The notes beneath the pieces were generated by a model. The model ran no database searches. It was given only the letters and a program-made list of their open reading frames with translations, and was not told the DNA's origin. The translations under genes and the position numbers were made by a program. Below, piece by piece: positions 1-6,923 of a DNA stretch of 23,056 nucleotides (the stretch's first letter is position 1; each line of letters starts with the position of its first letter). This stretch comes from Planctomycetaceae bacterium (GTDB lineage Bacteria; Planctomycetota; Planctomycetia; Pirellulales; Lacipirellulaceae), in the NCBI GenBank assembly GCA_002713555.1, contig PATG01000089.1, forward strand, positions 10,660 through 33,715, read 5' to 3'.

Positions 1-387
1 CAGTGGCACACCACCACTAATCACAACCGTTTCATTCTTATAATTCTCGTAAATGATAGGGCTGTCCCGAGTCCCGCCGTCTTCTTCACCCAGCACAAAG
101 GCCTTGTCAAGGAAGTACTTCCCCTTGCGCAACACGACACGAAGAGGTTGAACCGACGATTGCTTTAGCTTCTCCCGGCGCAGGGCTTCTCGGGCACGCC
201 CAAGCGTACCAAACGGCTTGGCTAACGTACCGGGATTTGCATCGTTGCCATCAACGGCTACGTAGAACGTGGTTTGCTCACCCAGGGCGCTAGCATGCAG
301 CGTCAGCACCAGCAGGATGACGTTGAAAAATGCTCTGCGGCAACCATACTGATTCGAACCGAAATCTATTATTCGCGTCATTCCCAT
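1..387 (-). CDS. Secreted right-handed beta-helix protein, N-terminal part (runs off the window)
   Basis: Reading the minus strand from ATG at 387 (or ATG at 381, two codons later) gives an open frame that continues past position 1. It begins with a short charged segment and a hydrophobic stretch (FFNVILLVLTLHASALG), which looks like a signal peptide. It continues with TFYVAVDGNDANPGT and a PFGTLGRAREALR segment. That D-G-x-D-x-N-P-G-T followed by 'PF.TL..A..A' is the usual opening of secreted parallel beta-helix proteins (pectate-lyase/DUF1565-like), often polysaccharide-active exoproteins in planctomycetes. Only about 127 residues are visible, so neither a catalytic domain nor a substrate can be named. 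It is divergent from the sulfatase remnant at 506. Family call fairly sure; function unknown. Confidence 0.75.
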   Translation of the reverse strand, partial: MGMTRIIDFGSNQYGCRRAFFNVILLVLTLHASALGEQTTFYVAVDGNDANPGTLAKPFGTLGRAREALRREKLKQSSVQPLRVVLRKGKYFLDKAFVLGEEDGGTRDSPIIYENYKNETVVISGGVPL

Positions 388-505
388 ACCGAAGTGTCTG
401 GAACCATTTCATTATTAGACGGCCCGCTATTCTACTGCATGAATCTCACTATCGCAGCTAGTGTCTAAAGATTTTCAGAAATAAGTTCGACTACAGAACT
501 GGAGG

Positions 506-1036
506 ATGGACAAAATTCCTCCGGATGCAGCCTTCTTCCTCTTCTTCTCAACGCACGATATTCACGTGCCGCGCGGCGACACCATATTCGAGATCAACTG
601 GTGCGTTGGCGAACTCAACAAGGCGTTGGCCAAGCACGGGTTCGCGGACAACACACTACTCCTGTTCTCCAGCGATAACGGACCGGTGCTCGACGACGAC
701 TACCAGGACGATGCGAACGAGAAGCGGAACGGTCATGAGCCGGCCGGTCCCTGGCGGGCCGGCAAGTACTCAAGCTTCGAGGGCTGCACCCGAGTGCCGC
801 TTATCGCTCACTACCCCAAGGTGATCGAACCTGGGGTCTCGTCGGCTCTGCTCTCTCAGGTAGACCCCTTGGCGAGCCTTGCAGAACTCACTGTCGCCAC
901 CCTTCCTGCAGTGGCTTATTCGACGGATGAGTATCGTAGACTATACTTTACGGTACGTTTTTTCACAGGCTCTGTAGTTTGGCGCTATGCGATCTATTTT
1001 GTTGTGGCCTTGGATTTGCTATTGGACACAACATAG
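506..1036 (+). pseudogene. Sulfatase remnant (middle part of an arylsulfatase-like protein)
   Basis: Residues 10-135 of this frame match the middle/C-terminal half of type I sulfatases: FFLFFSTHDIHVPR (11-23), SSDNGPVLDDDYQD (55-68, D57/N58 at the metal-binding position), GKYSSFEGCTRVP (86-98) and a SQVDPLASLAELT segment. The whole N-terminal half, with the metal-binding Asp pair and the C-x-P-S-R formylglycine site, is absent. Between HVPR and the next conserved block a linker of typical sulfatases is shortened. After about residue 135 similarity stops and the frame ends in unrelated sequence. The ATG at 506 directly abuts GGAGG, so it has no proper spacing. I read it as a decayed fragment without sulfatase activity; a chance-expressed peptide cannot be excluded. 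It lies beside the beta-helix gene, fitting a former sulfated-polysaccharide locus (inference). Confidence 0.8.
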
Positions 1037-1054
1037 CGCATTAGGAACCGTTTG

Positions 1055-1516
1055 ATGGATAAACCTGGTTATTATGGATATTGGTTGGCAATCGCCTTTT
1101 CCCTGACTTGCGGGAACGGTTGTTCCCAAGGGGAGAGAGTCTATCCGGTAACAGGGAGGGTTCTATTCGAAGATGGCGCGCCGGCAGATACCGGGATGAT
1201 TGAGTTTCGGAGTGTCGAGTTAGGCATCAATGCACGAGCCAAAATTCAAAAGGATGGTTCATTTCAGCTGACAACATACCGACCATTCGACGGTGCCATT
1301 GCCGGCAAACATCAAGCGATCATCGTACAACATATTATTACCGAAGTTCCTGCACCTCAAAAACACGTCCCTAATCCCGGAAAAAATCTCCAGCCACTAG
1401 TGCACCGCGCTCATAAGATCGTTGCTAAGAAGTACTCCAATTACGACTCCACGACTCTGGAATTTATTGTCGAACCGATTGACAACAATGTCTTTGATGT
1501 AAAAGTCGAACAGTAG
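1055..1516 (+). CDS. Small secreted lipoprotein, CarboxypepD_reg-like domain
   Basis: About 153 residues. I chose ATG at 1055, preceded by AGGA at 1043-1046 with 8 nt spacing, over the TTG just before it. The N-terminus has a hydrophobic segment ending in a cysteine (LAIAFSLTCGNGCSQ), consistent with a lipoprotein signal, though the lipobox is not canonical. The mature part has the planctomycete pattern 'YPVTGRVLFEDGAPADTGMI' (carboxypeptidase-regulatory / transthyretin-like beta-sandwich), then a short all-beta domain. The stop lies 13 bp before the DUF1559 gene, so the two are probably co-transcribed. This pairing of a small lipoprotein with a DUF1559 protein is very common in planctomycetes. 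The molecular role is unknown; cell-surface localisation is inferred from the signal. Confidence 0.8.
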   Translation: MDKPGYYGYWLAIAFSLTCGNGCSQGERVYPVTGRVLFEDGAPADTGMIEFRSVELGINARAKIQKDGSFQLTTYRPFDGAIAGKHQAIIVQHIITEVPAPQKHVPNPGKNLQPLVHRAHKIVAKKYSNYDSTTLEFIVEPIDNNVFDVKVEQ

Positions 1517-1529
1517 CGTTTTATAATCC

Positions 1530-2531
1530 ATGAAACACCACGTACCTCATTGCCGAAAAAACGGTTTCACTTTAGTTGAACTGTTGGTTGTCATCGCGAC
1601 CCTAGGGCTCTTGATTGGCCTCTTACTTCCTGCCGTGCAAGCGGCTCGCGAAGCCGCGCGCGATACCCAGTGTAAGAATAATCTCCATCAGCTTGCCCTA
1701 GCTGTCGTTGAGCATGAACATACTTTCGGTTTTTTTCCACCGGCTCGACTCGAACCGCATCCTGAACATCCTTGGGAATATTACTGCAGTGGTTTTCAAC
1801 CGAGTTGGCCCGCTCGCATTCTGCCATTCATCGAGCAAAAATCCTTGGCCGAGAGCTGGCGATTGGATTGGGCATTTTCTGGACATCCAGAACCATTGCG
1901 CAAAAAGGTGGTTCCTGCTTTTCTTTGTCCTTCCCGGCGAATTGCAGCGGACGCGACCGTAGACGACGAATATTACATCGAAGACGTACCTTCAGGATGC
2001 GGATGTGATGCCCTCCGCTGGCAACCGGGAGGAGCCCTAGGCGATTACGGAGCCAACCATGGGGACGGTTCAGCAGGCGCAGTCGGTGCTGAGACAGACT
2101 TTTATCACGGTGGTAACGGAAGTGGAGTACTCATCTCCGCGCGCACTTTTTGCAGTGCGAATGGGGCTACACCTGATGAACTCATTGACAAAATTACCGC
2201 CCAGCAAGTGACCGATGGTCTCAGTCAAACGCTTCTACTGGGTGAAATGCACGTGCGTGAAGGTCAGCTTGGGCGCTACCCAGACAATGCTCCATTGTTC
2301 GACGGTGACCATCTGTTTGCCTCAGCACGAGTAGGCGGTCCCGGCTATCCAATCGGCAATGGACCTCAAGATACCCTGGCTATTTTCATGTCTTTCGGCA
2401 GCTGGCATCCAGGAGGTTGTAATGTGGCATTAGGGGATGGGAGTGTGCGGACTTTAGATCCTTTACTCGACACGGTCGTGCTAGGCAGACTTTGCAATCG
2501 GGCAGACGGTGAAATTGCTAGTTTGCCCTGA
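1530..2531 (+). CDS. DUF1559 domain-containing type IV pseudopilin-like protein
   Basis: 333 residues. Residues 11-40 carry the type II/IV N-terminal methylation motif: K-N-G12 / F13-T-L-V-E17 followed by a hydrophobic helix (LLVVIATLGLLIGLLLPAVQ). This is a prepilin-peptidase site with cleavage after G12. It is followed by AAREAAR and the N-N-L-x-Q-L-x-L-A block typical of DUF1559 (SBP_bac_10). Near the C-terminus FGSWHPGGCNVALGDGSVR is the H-x9-D-G signature of the family. Six or more cysteines in the central part suggest disulfides in an exported domain. DUF1559 proteins are hugely expanded in planctomycetes and their function is not established; a surface appendage or protein-export role is only inferred. 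Probably an operon with the lipoprotein 13 bp upstream. Confidence 0.95.
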   Translation: MKHHVPHCRKNGFTLVELLVVIATLGLLIGLLLPAVQAAREAARDTQCKNNLHQLALAVVEHEHTFGFFPPARLEPHPEHPWEYYCSGFQPSWPARILPFIEQKSLAESWRLDWAFSGHPEPLRKKVVPAFLCPSRRIAADATVDDEYYIEDVPSGCGCDALRWQPGGALGDYGANHGDGSAGAVGAETDFYHGGNGSGVLISARTFCSANGATPDELIDKITAQQVTDGLSQTLLLGEMHVREGQLGRYPDNAPLFDGDHLFASARVGGPGYPIGNGPQDTLAIFMSFGSWHPGGCNVALGDGSVRTLDPLLDTVVLGRLCNRADGEIASLP

Positions 2532-2608
2532 ACTTGGCATCGACTTGATGTGGCCAGCTTATATTAATCTAACATTGCGATACAGAGGATAGAAACGATC
2601 GTTCCTGG

Positions 2609-3055
2609 TTGTGTGTAAGCCGCGCTGATTCGATTTTTGACAACACACTCACGCTCTCTGCGGCCTCGCTGCCTGCTATCGATCCTGCGGTAATCAATTT
2701 GCCTACCGATCCTGTTCCTCTGGGACTTCGCACGGGTCAAACACTCATGACCAACAGTAGTGGGGTTATCGGCAATAACTTCGCTTCAAACGCCCTGCTA
2801 ACACTTACGTTGGTAGCTCCTGGCGACTACAATCTTGATGGTCATGTTGATGGAGGTGACTTCTTAGCATGGCAATATGGGATTTCTCCGAATCCGTTAA
2901 GTGCCTCCGATCTCGCCACCTGGCAGGGAAGTTATCGTTCCGATAGTTCTGTCCTCATGGCTCTTGGCACAACCGTTTCAGAACCCAACTCCATGCTTCT
3001 TCTATTGGCCGCACTCGGCACAATCGTACCCAGCTGCTGGATCAGAAAATGGTAG
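2609..3055 (+). pseudogene. C-terminal remnant of a dockerin/PEP-CTERM protein
   Basis: The frame is open from 2573 but contains no ATG near its start; the first possible initiator is a TTG at 2609 with no ribosome site, and no signal peptide follows. The last 80 residues hold a dockerin-type calcium loop (GDYNLDGHVDGGDFLAWQYG) with a second half-repeat (ASDLATWQGSY). A C-terminal sorting tail follows, reading SEPNSMLLLLAALGT and then a basic end (IRKW). This is the PEP-CTERM layout (S-E-P motif, hydrophobic helix, basic tail) common on planctomycete exoproteins. The passenger domain that such tails normally carry is missing, so it looks like a 5'-truncated gene. It could be translated at low level from TTG, but export is unlikely without a signal peptide. 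Confidence 0.65.
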
Positions 3056-3232
3056 AGGTTCAAGTAACTCGCCAGTATCATGAAGGACTGGTACTACATT
3101 CAGGGGAAGGTCTGCTGTAAAATTTCGGACCCTCTTGTGTCAAATCGAGCAGGTATGACTTATACTGCCCAAATCTATTTGCGATAGTTCTTTCGTCGAC
3201 TAAAAACTTTACATTGTGAACCTTGAACTGCC

Positions 3233-4024
3233 ATGAGCCATACCATCGATCTTTCGGGAAAAGTTGCCATTGTGACGGGGAGCAGTCGAGGCCTGGGACG
3301 CTCAATGGCCAAAGCATTGGCCCATGCAGGCGCGGATGTCGTTGTGACAAGCCGCACCCAAAAGTCGCTCAACCCGGTGTGCGACGAGATAACAGCGACA
3401 GGAAGCAAAGTCCTTGGCTTGGAGCTTGATGTCCGGCAGGAATCAAGCATCCGCGGGATGGCCGATCGGGTACTCGATCACTTTGGTCAGATCGACATTT
3501 TGGTCAATAATGCTGGGACCAATGTCCGTAGACCGGCCGTGGAACTGAGTTGGGAAGATTGGGATACTGTCCTGGATACGAATCTCAAAGCAGTCTTCTT
3601 TTGCGCGCAGGCGGTTGCTCCCCATATGCTCCAGAGAGGCCAGGGCCGAATTATCAACATCGGCTCAGCAACGAATGTTATGGCCTATCCGCGAATCACA
3701 GCTTACTGTGCCAGCCGGGGGGGTGTTGGACAATTGACCAAGAGTCTGGCTTCGGAGTGGGGGCCTTCAGGGGTAACCGTCAATGTGCTGGCCCCTGGAT
3801 GGTTTCGGACCGAGCAAACTCGCGTGCTCTGGGAGAACGATCAATGGATGGAGATGATGCGCACCCGGATTCCTGGCGGACGGGTGGGTGAACCGGAAGA
3901 GTTGGGGGGTGCAGTCGTTTACCTTGCTTCGGACGAAGCAGCGTATGTCAATGGGACGATTATGATGATCGATGGTGGGTTTACCACAGGAGGGGCAAGC
4001 GACACGATTCCGCTGCCAGGATAG
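3233..4024 (+). CDS. SDR family oxidoreductase (gluconate 5-dehydrogenase-like)
   Basis: 263 residues, the normal length of a classical short-chain dehydrogenase. The NAD(P)-binding motif TGSSRGLG is at 15-22, the adenine-side Asp at 66, NNAG at 92-95, Asn117, catalytic Ser145 (IGSAT) and Tyr158. The usual catalytic Y-x-x-x-K reads YCASR, with Arg at 162 in place of Lys. The C-terminal MIDGGFTTGG is typical. Overall it resembles gluconate 5-dehydrogenase / 2-deoxy-gluconate 3-dehydrogenase-like SDRs, which interconvert a hydroxyl and a keto group on sugar acids in the cytosol; the substrate cannot be fixed. First gene of a plus-strand set (SDR, VOC, 2-hydroxyacid dehydrogenase), 140 bp before the VOC gene. 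No strong ribosome site precedes the ATG. Confidence 0.92.
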   Translation: MSHTIDLSGKVAIVTGSSRGLGRSMAKALAHAGADVVVTSRTQKSLNPVCDEITATGSKVLGLELDVRQESSIRGMADRVLDHFGQIDILVNNAGTNVRRPAVELSWEDWDTVLDTNLKAVFFCAQAVAPHMLQRGQGRIINIGSATNVMAYPRITAYCASRGGVGQLTKSLASEWGPSGVTVNVLAPGWFRTEQTRVLWENDQWMEMMRTRIPGGRVGEPEELGGAVVYLASDEAAYVNGTIMMIDGGFTTGGASDTIPLPG

Positions 4025-4163
4025 CCGCCAACTTCGCAGAAAGGATTCGATTCGTCAGCGTCACTCCTGTTAAGTACGACTCCCCAAGTCTACAATACGG
4101 CTTGGTTTATTCAAAACGGGCGATCAGATTTCGGACGGCACTGAAAACCAAGGAAAATATCCC

Positions 4164-4634
4164 ATGACTGAACAGGCAGACCTCATCAACAAACTCGGCT
4201 TGGATTCTCCAACCCAGGTGTGCCTGGTGGTGCGAGAACTCGAGCAAGCAGCCCAGTACTACGAAAATGTTCTGGGGATCGGACCTTTTGTATTCCCGAA
4301 GATCCACTACAAGGAAATCACTTACTTAGGACAACCGAGCGACGGCTATTGGGAAATGGCCTTTGCTCGCATGGGCCCTCTCGAGCTGGAATTGTCCTGT
4401 CCGCTACAAACACCGAGCATTTACGAAGACTTCTTGAATGAACATGGGGAAGGATTGCACCATTTGGGATTCGACATCGACGATCTCGATGCGACCATCG
4501 CGCAGGCAGAGTCGTTGGGTATCGGAGTGCTGATGAGCGGACGAACCGATCAAGGTGGTTTCGCCCATCTGGACACTCGAAAAGTGGGCGGCACGATCTT
4601 TGAAGCGATCCAACGTCCGGCACCGAGGGTATGA
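4164..4634 (+). CDS. VOC family protein (glyoxalase_4 / methylmalonyl-CoA epimerase-like)
   Basis: 156 residues with two beta-alpha-beta-beta-beta modules. PTQVCLVVRELEQAAQYYENVLGIGPF (given here as its two ends: PTQVCLVVRE 16-25 and YYENVLGIGPF 32-42) is the typical opening of the glyoxalase_4 / methylmalonyl-CoA epimerase group. HHLGFDIDDLDATI opens the second module. Probable metal ligands are E76 (LELEL), H100 (GLHHLGF) and E147 (IFEAI); the first position, usually His, appears to be Gln18. That fits a divalent-metal epimerase, isomerase or dioxygenase but does not choose between them. AAGGA lies just upstream of the ATG. The stop is 4 bp before the next gene's ATG, so translation is probably coupled and the protein probably acts in the same pathway as the flanking dehydrogenases (inference). 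Confidence 0.88.
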   Translation: MTEQADLINKLGLDSPTQVCLVVRELEQAAQYYENVLGIGPFVFPKIHYKEITYLGQPSDGYWEMAFARMGPLELELSCPLQTPSIYEDFLNEHGEGLHHLGFDIDDLDATIAQAESLGIGVLMSGRTDQGGFAHLDTRKVGGTIFEAIQRPAPRV

Positions 4635-4638
4635 CAGG

Positions 4639-5607
4639 ATGGCTCAGTTCCACGTGGTAGTCACCGACGATCGGTATCAAGGTCAATACGATATTGAAAG
4701 ATCCGTGTTGCAATCGGTTGACGCAGAGTTGGTTATCCACGATTTGACATCGGAAGATCAGGCAATGGGCGTGCTGCGGGAGGCCGACGCGGTCTTGGCC
4801 AACCTGTTTCCTGTAGGTGCCCCACTGATTGCCTGCATGAATCGCTGCCAGATCATCTCGAGGTATGGTGTTGGATACGACAATGTGGATGTGGGCGCTG
4901 CGACTGAAAAAGGAATTTGGGTTGCCAACGTGCCCGATTATGCGGTCGAAGATGTTTCAGATCACGCCATGGCATTGTTAATGGCCAGCGTACGAAAAAT
5001 CCCGTATCTAGATCGTGGTATTCGAAATGGCCGCTGGAACTGGGCACATAATCAGCCCGTGTATCGTGTGAAAGACCGAGTGCTAGGGTTGATTGGATTT
5101 GGAGCAATTGCCAAAGCCATGCGGCGGAAGGTATCTGGCTTGGGGCTGTCCCGCGTACTCGGCTACGACCCTTACGTCGATGCGTCAACCTGGAAAGAGC
5201 ACCAGGTTGAGTCCGTCACACTCGAGGAGTTGCTGCGCGCGTCAGACTTCATTTCGGTCCATGCTCCGCTGACCGAAGCTACGAAAAACATGATTGGCGC
5301 AGAACAATTAGAAATCATGAAAAATGAAGCCATCTTGATCAACACGTCGCGGGGCCATTTGTTGGATGAGCAAAAAGTTGCGCAGGCTTTGTCAGACGGT
5401 AAGATTGCCTATGCCGGGTTGGACGTATTCCAAAAAGAACCGATCCCTCAGGACAGTCCTCTGCGCGGCTTAGAAAATGTCGTCCTCTCTGACCACGCAG
5501 GCTGGTACAGTGAGGAAGCGAAGGTGGAGCTGAAGACCAAGACGGCCACCAATATCGCCAACGTATTGCAAGGCAATCGCCCGAGCTATCCTGTGAACCA
5601 AATTTAA
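4639..5607 (+). CDS. D-isomer-specific 2-hydroxyacid dehydrogenase, CtBP/phosphoglycerate-dehydrogenase-like
   Basis: 322 residues from ATG at 4639 (MAQFHVVVTDD). A longer in-frame reading from 4555 overlaps the VOC gene and adds no conserved sequence. GAGGG at 4625-4629 lies 9 nt before this ATG. The Rossmann motif GLIGFGAIA is at 150-158, with adenine-site Asp near 177 (GYDPYVD). The catalytic triad is R238 (INTSRG), E267 (LDVFQKEP) and H286 (LSDHAGW). N-terminal substrate-domain signature RYGVGYDNVD is at 75-84. The D-H-A-G-W form and the absence of a C-terminal ACT domain place it with the C-terminal-binding-protein-like subgroup rather than biosynthetic SerA. It should reduce or oxidise a 2-keto/2-hydroxy acid with NAD(H); substrate unknown. 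Confidence 0.92.
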   Translation: MAQFHVVVTDDRYQGQYDIERSVLQSVDAELVIHDLTSEDQAMGVLREADAVLANLFPVGAPLIACMNRCQIISRYGVGYDNVDVGAATEKGIWVANVPDYAVEDVSDHAMALLMASVRKIPYLDRGIRNGRWNWAHNQPVYRVKDRVLGLIGFGAIAKAMRRKVSGLGLSRVLGYDPYVDASTWKEHQVESVTLEELLRASDFISVHAPLTEATKNMIGAEQLEIMKNEAILINTSRGHLLDEQKVAQALSDGKIAYAGLDVFQKEPIPQDSPLRGLENVVLSDHAGWYSEEAKVELKTKTATNIANVLQGNRPSYPVNQI

Positions 5608-5678
5608 GCAGGGATGCGTCGAGAAAACTTGTGCTAGGATTCATAGCAACGACAAAACGGTGACTACTTTCCTGGCCG

Positions 5679-6716
5679 CTAAGGCATGAGCACCGCCTTG
5701 ATGTCGTTGCCCTTTGCCGCAACCATGCGAAGAAACGCATCGACACCTTCATCCAGCGGAAAACTCTGCACCCATTGCGCTACTTCAATTTTGCCATCGG
5801 CCAACAGCTCTAAGGCTTTTGCCAGCTCCTCCATCTTGGCGGAATAAGTTCCCAGCACTTGCTTTTCGGGGAGCGTGAGATCGTAAGAATCAAAGGTGAG
5901 ACTATTGCCGTGGAGACCAATCCACACCGCAGCGCCACCAGGCCGACAAGCTGCAATCGACTGCTTCTTAGTGATTTCTGAGCCAACCGCATCAACAACC
6001 AGGTCCATACCCTGGCCGTCGGTCCAGTCCTGGATCACGCCCGCCAGGTCCTCGCGACCCGCGTTGATCACAAGTTCAGCACCAACGGCGGACGCCGCTT
6101 GGAGTCGCTCGTCAACCAAATCACTGACCAGCACCTGGGAACCTCGTAGCACCTGCAAAGCCTGCTGGCACATGAGTCCGATTGGACCTGCCCCAATCAC
6201 CAGCACCCGCTTAGCCGGCAAGTGCTGGGTTAATCTCACGATGTGCACCCCGTTGCCAAGCGGCTCAGCCAAGCAAGCAGCCTCAGCGGGTAAATCGTCT
6301 GGCCAGGGGAGCAGACAGCGCGCAGGGACATTCGTCCATTCTGCGAACGCCCCGAAGCGGTGCATTCCGAATATCTGACGTTTCTCACAAAGATGCGTGT
6401 CGCCGCGGCTGCACAAGGGGCAGTTGTCGCAAGGAACCACCGAATTGGAAACAACACGGTCGCCTGGGGCCCAGCCCTCGACGGCTTCGCCAAGGCGCTC
6501 AATCACTCCGCAGAATTCATGACCCATCACCAGCGGTGGGGGCCGTCGCGGGCTGCGAGTCTGGAATGATTCGAGTTCACTACCGCAGATGCCACAGGCA
6601 GAAACCCTCAGCAAAACCTCGTCTGCCGCGGGTTCTGGCACAGACTGTTCGCATAGTTGCAACGTATCGAATTCTGGATAGAGGAGTGCTTTCATGTTTT
6701 GACTCTTTGGGGGCAT
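5679..6716 (-). CDS. Zinc-dependent alcohol dehydrogenase (MDR family, sorbitol/threonine dehydrogenase-like)
   Basis: 345 residues from the first ATG; ATG at 6695 (MKALLYPEF) fits the family N-terminus better, and neither has a strong ribosome site. Catalytic-zinc ligands are C41 (SACGICGSE), H66-E67 (GHEFCG) and E151 (AEPLGNG). The structural-zinc cysteines are C96, C99, C102 and C110 (CDNCPLC...HLC). The NAD(P)-binding motif VLVIGAGPIGL is at 171-181. This is a complete medium-chain dehydrogenase of the polyol / galactitol-phosphate / threonine type acting on a secondary alcohol; the true substrate is unknown. It is downstream of the Ldh2-type gene on the same strand (207 bp gap holding a MITE-like element) and converges with the 2-hydroxyacid dehydrogenase gene 71 bp away. 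Confidence 0.93.
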   Translation of the reverse strand: MPPKSQNMKALLYPEFDTLQLCEQSVPEPAADEVLLRVSACGICGSELESFQTRSPRRPPPLVMGHEFCGVIERLGEAVEGWAPGDRVVSNSVVPCDNCPLCSRGDTHLCEKRQIFGMHRFGAFAEWTNVPARCLLPWPDDLPAEAACLAEPLGNGVHIVRLTQHLPAKRVLVIGAGPIGLMCQQALQVLRGSQVLVSDLVDERLQAASAVGAELVINAGREDLAGVIQDWTDGQGMDLVVDAVGSEITKKQSIAACRPGGAAVWIGLHGNSLTFDSYDLTLPEKQVLGTYSAKMEELAKALELLADGKIEVAQWVQSFPLDEGVDAFLRMVAAKGNDIKAVLMP

Positions 6717-6727
6717 CTCTCGAACTA

Positions 6728-6736
6728 ATCGTGGGT
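6728..6736. repeat. Left target-duplication candidate of MITE-like copy 1
   Basis: ATCGTGGGT directly left of the element pairs with GTCATGGAT at 6822-6830 directly right of it. Six of nine bases match and all three differences are transitions. On its own this is weak, but the 9-bp size is the same as the cleaner duplication around copy 2. Confidence 0.4.
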
Positions 6737-6821
6737 AGCTCTGTAGAAAACATATGTTGAACTGCTTATCTCGGTCCCAGGCACCAAGTCAATATCGAAT
6801 TCGAACGTTTTCTACAAAGCC
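6737..6821. mobile_element. MITE-like element, copy 1 (85 bp, short form)
   Basis: The left end AGCTCTGTAGAAAAC is the reverse complement of the right end GTTTTCTACAAAGCC apart from two mismatches, giving 15-bp terminal inverted repeats. The internal sequence shares TATGTTGAAC, TATCTCGGT, CCAGGCACCAAGTCAA and CGAATTCG with the element at 13060-13197 in the same order and orientation. It contains no open frame of note, so it would be non-autonomous and depend on a transposase encoded elsewhere. It lies between the Ldh2-type gene and the alcohol dehydrogenase gene, its right end 103 bp from the former's stop and its left end 20 bp from the latter's first ATG. The family of the parent IS cannot be told from the ends. 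Confidence 0.75.
6765..6792 (-). promoter_or_regulatory. Promoter-like sequence inside MITE copy 1, facing the alcohol dehydrogenase gene
   Basis: On the minus strand TTGACT (6787-6792, 5/6 match to the sigma-70 -35 box) is followed after 16 bp by GATAAG (6765-6770, 4/6 match to -10). Transcription would begin near 6758, about 40-60 nt before the alcohol dehydrogenase start. In copy 2 the TTGACT is conserved but the 51-bp insertion separates it from the -10-like part. Assignment is by consensus only, and planctomycete promoters are poorly defined. Confidence 0.35.
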
Positions 6822-6923
6822 GTCATGGATCCTTTTTTCTGACATTCCATTTTATAGTCAATTGGTGGGGCAGCGCGACTTCGCTAAAACCCAACTGACC
6901 ACGACCACGCGTCCCTGTCCCCT

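Noticed and set aside
3135..3166. Promoter for the SDR gene (TTGTGT ... TATACT)
   Set aside because: The -10-like box is good, but the -35 is poor and the spacing is 20 bp; not strong enough to list.
4555..4638. Upstream extension of the 2-hydroxyacid dehydrogenase gene
   Set aside because: It overlaps the VOC gene in another frame, adds 28 residues unlike the family, and ATG at 4639 has a plausible ribosome site.
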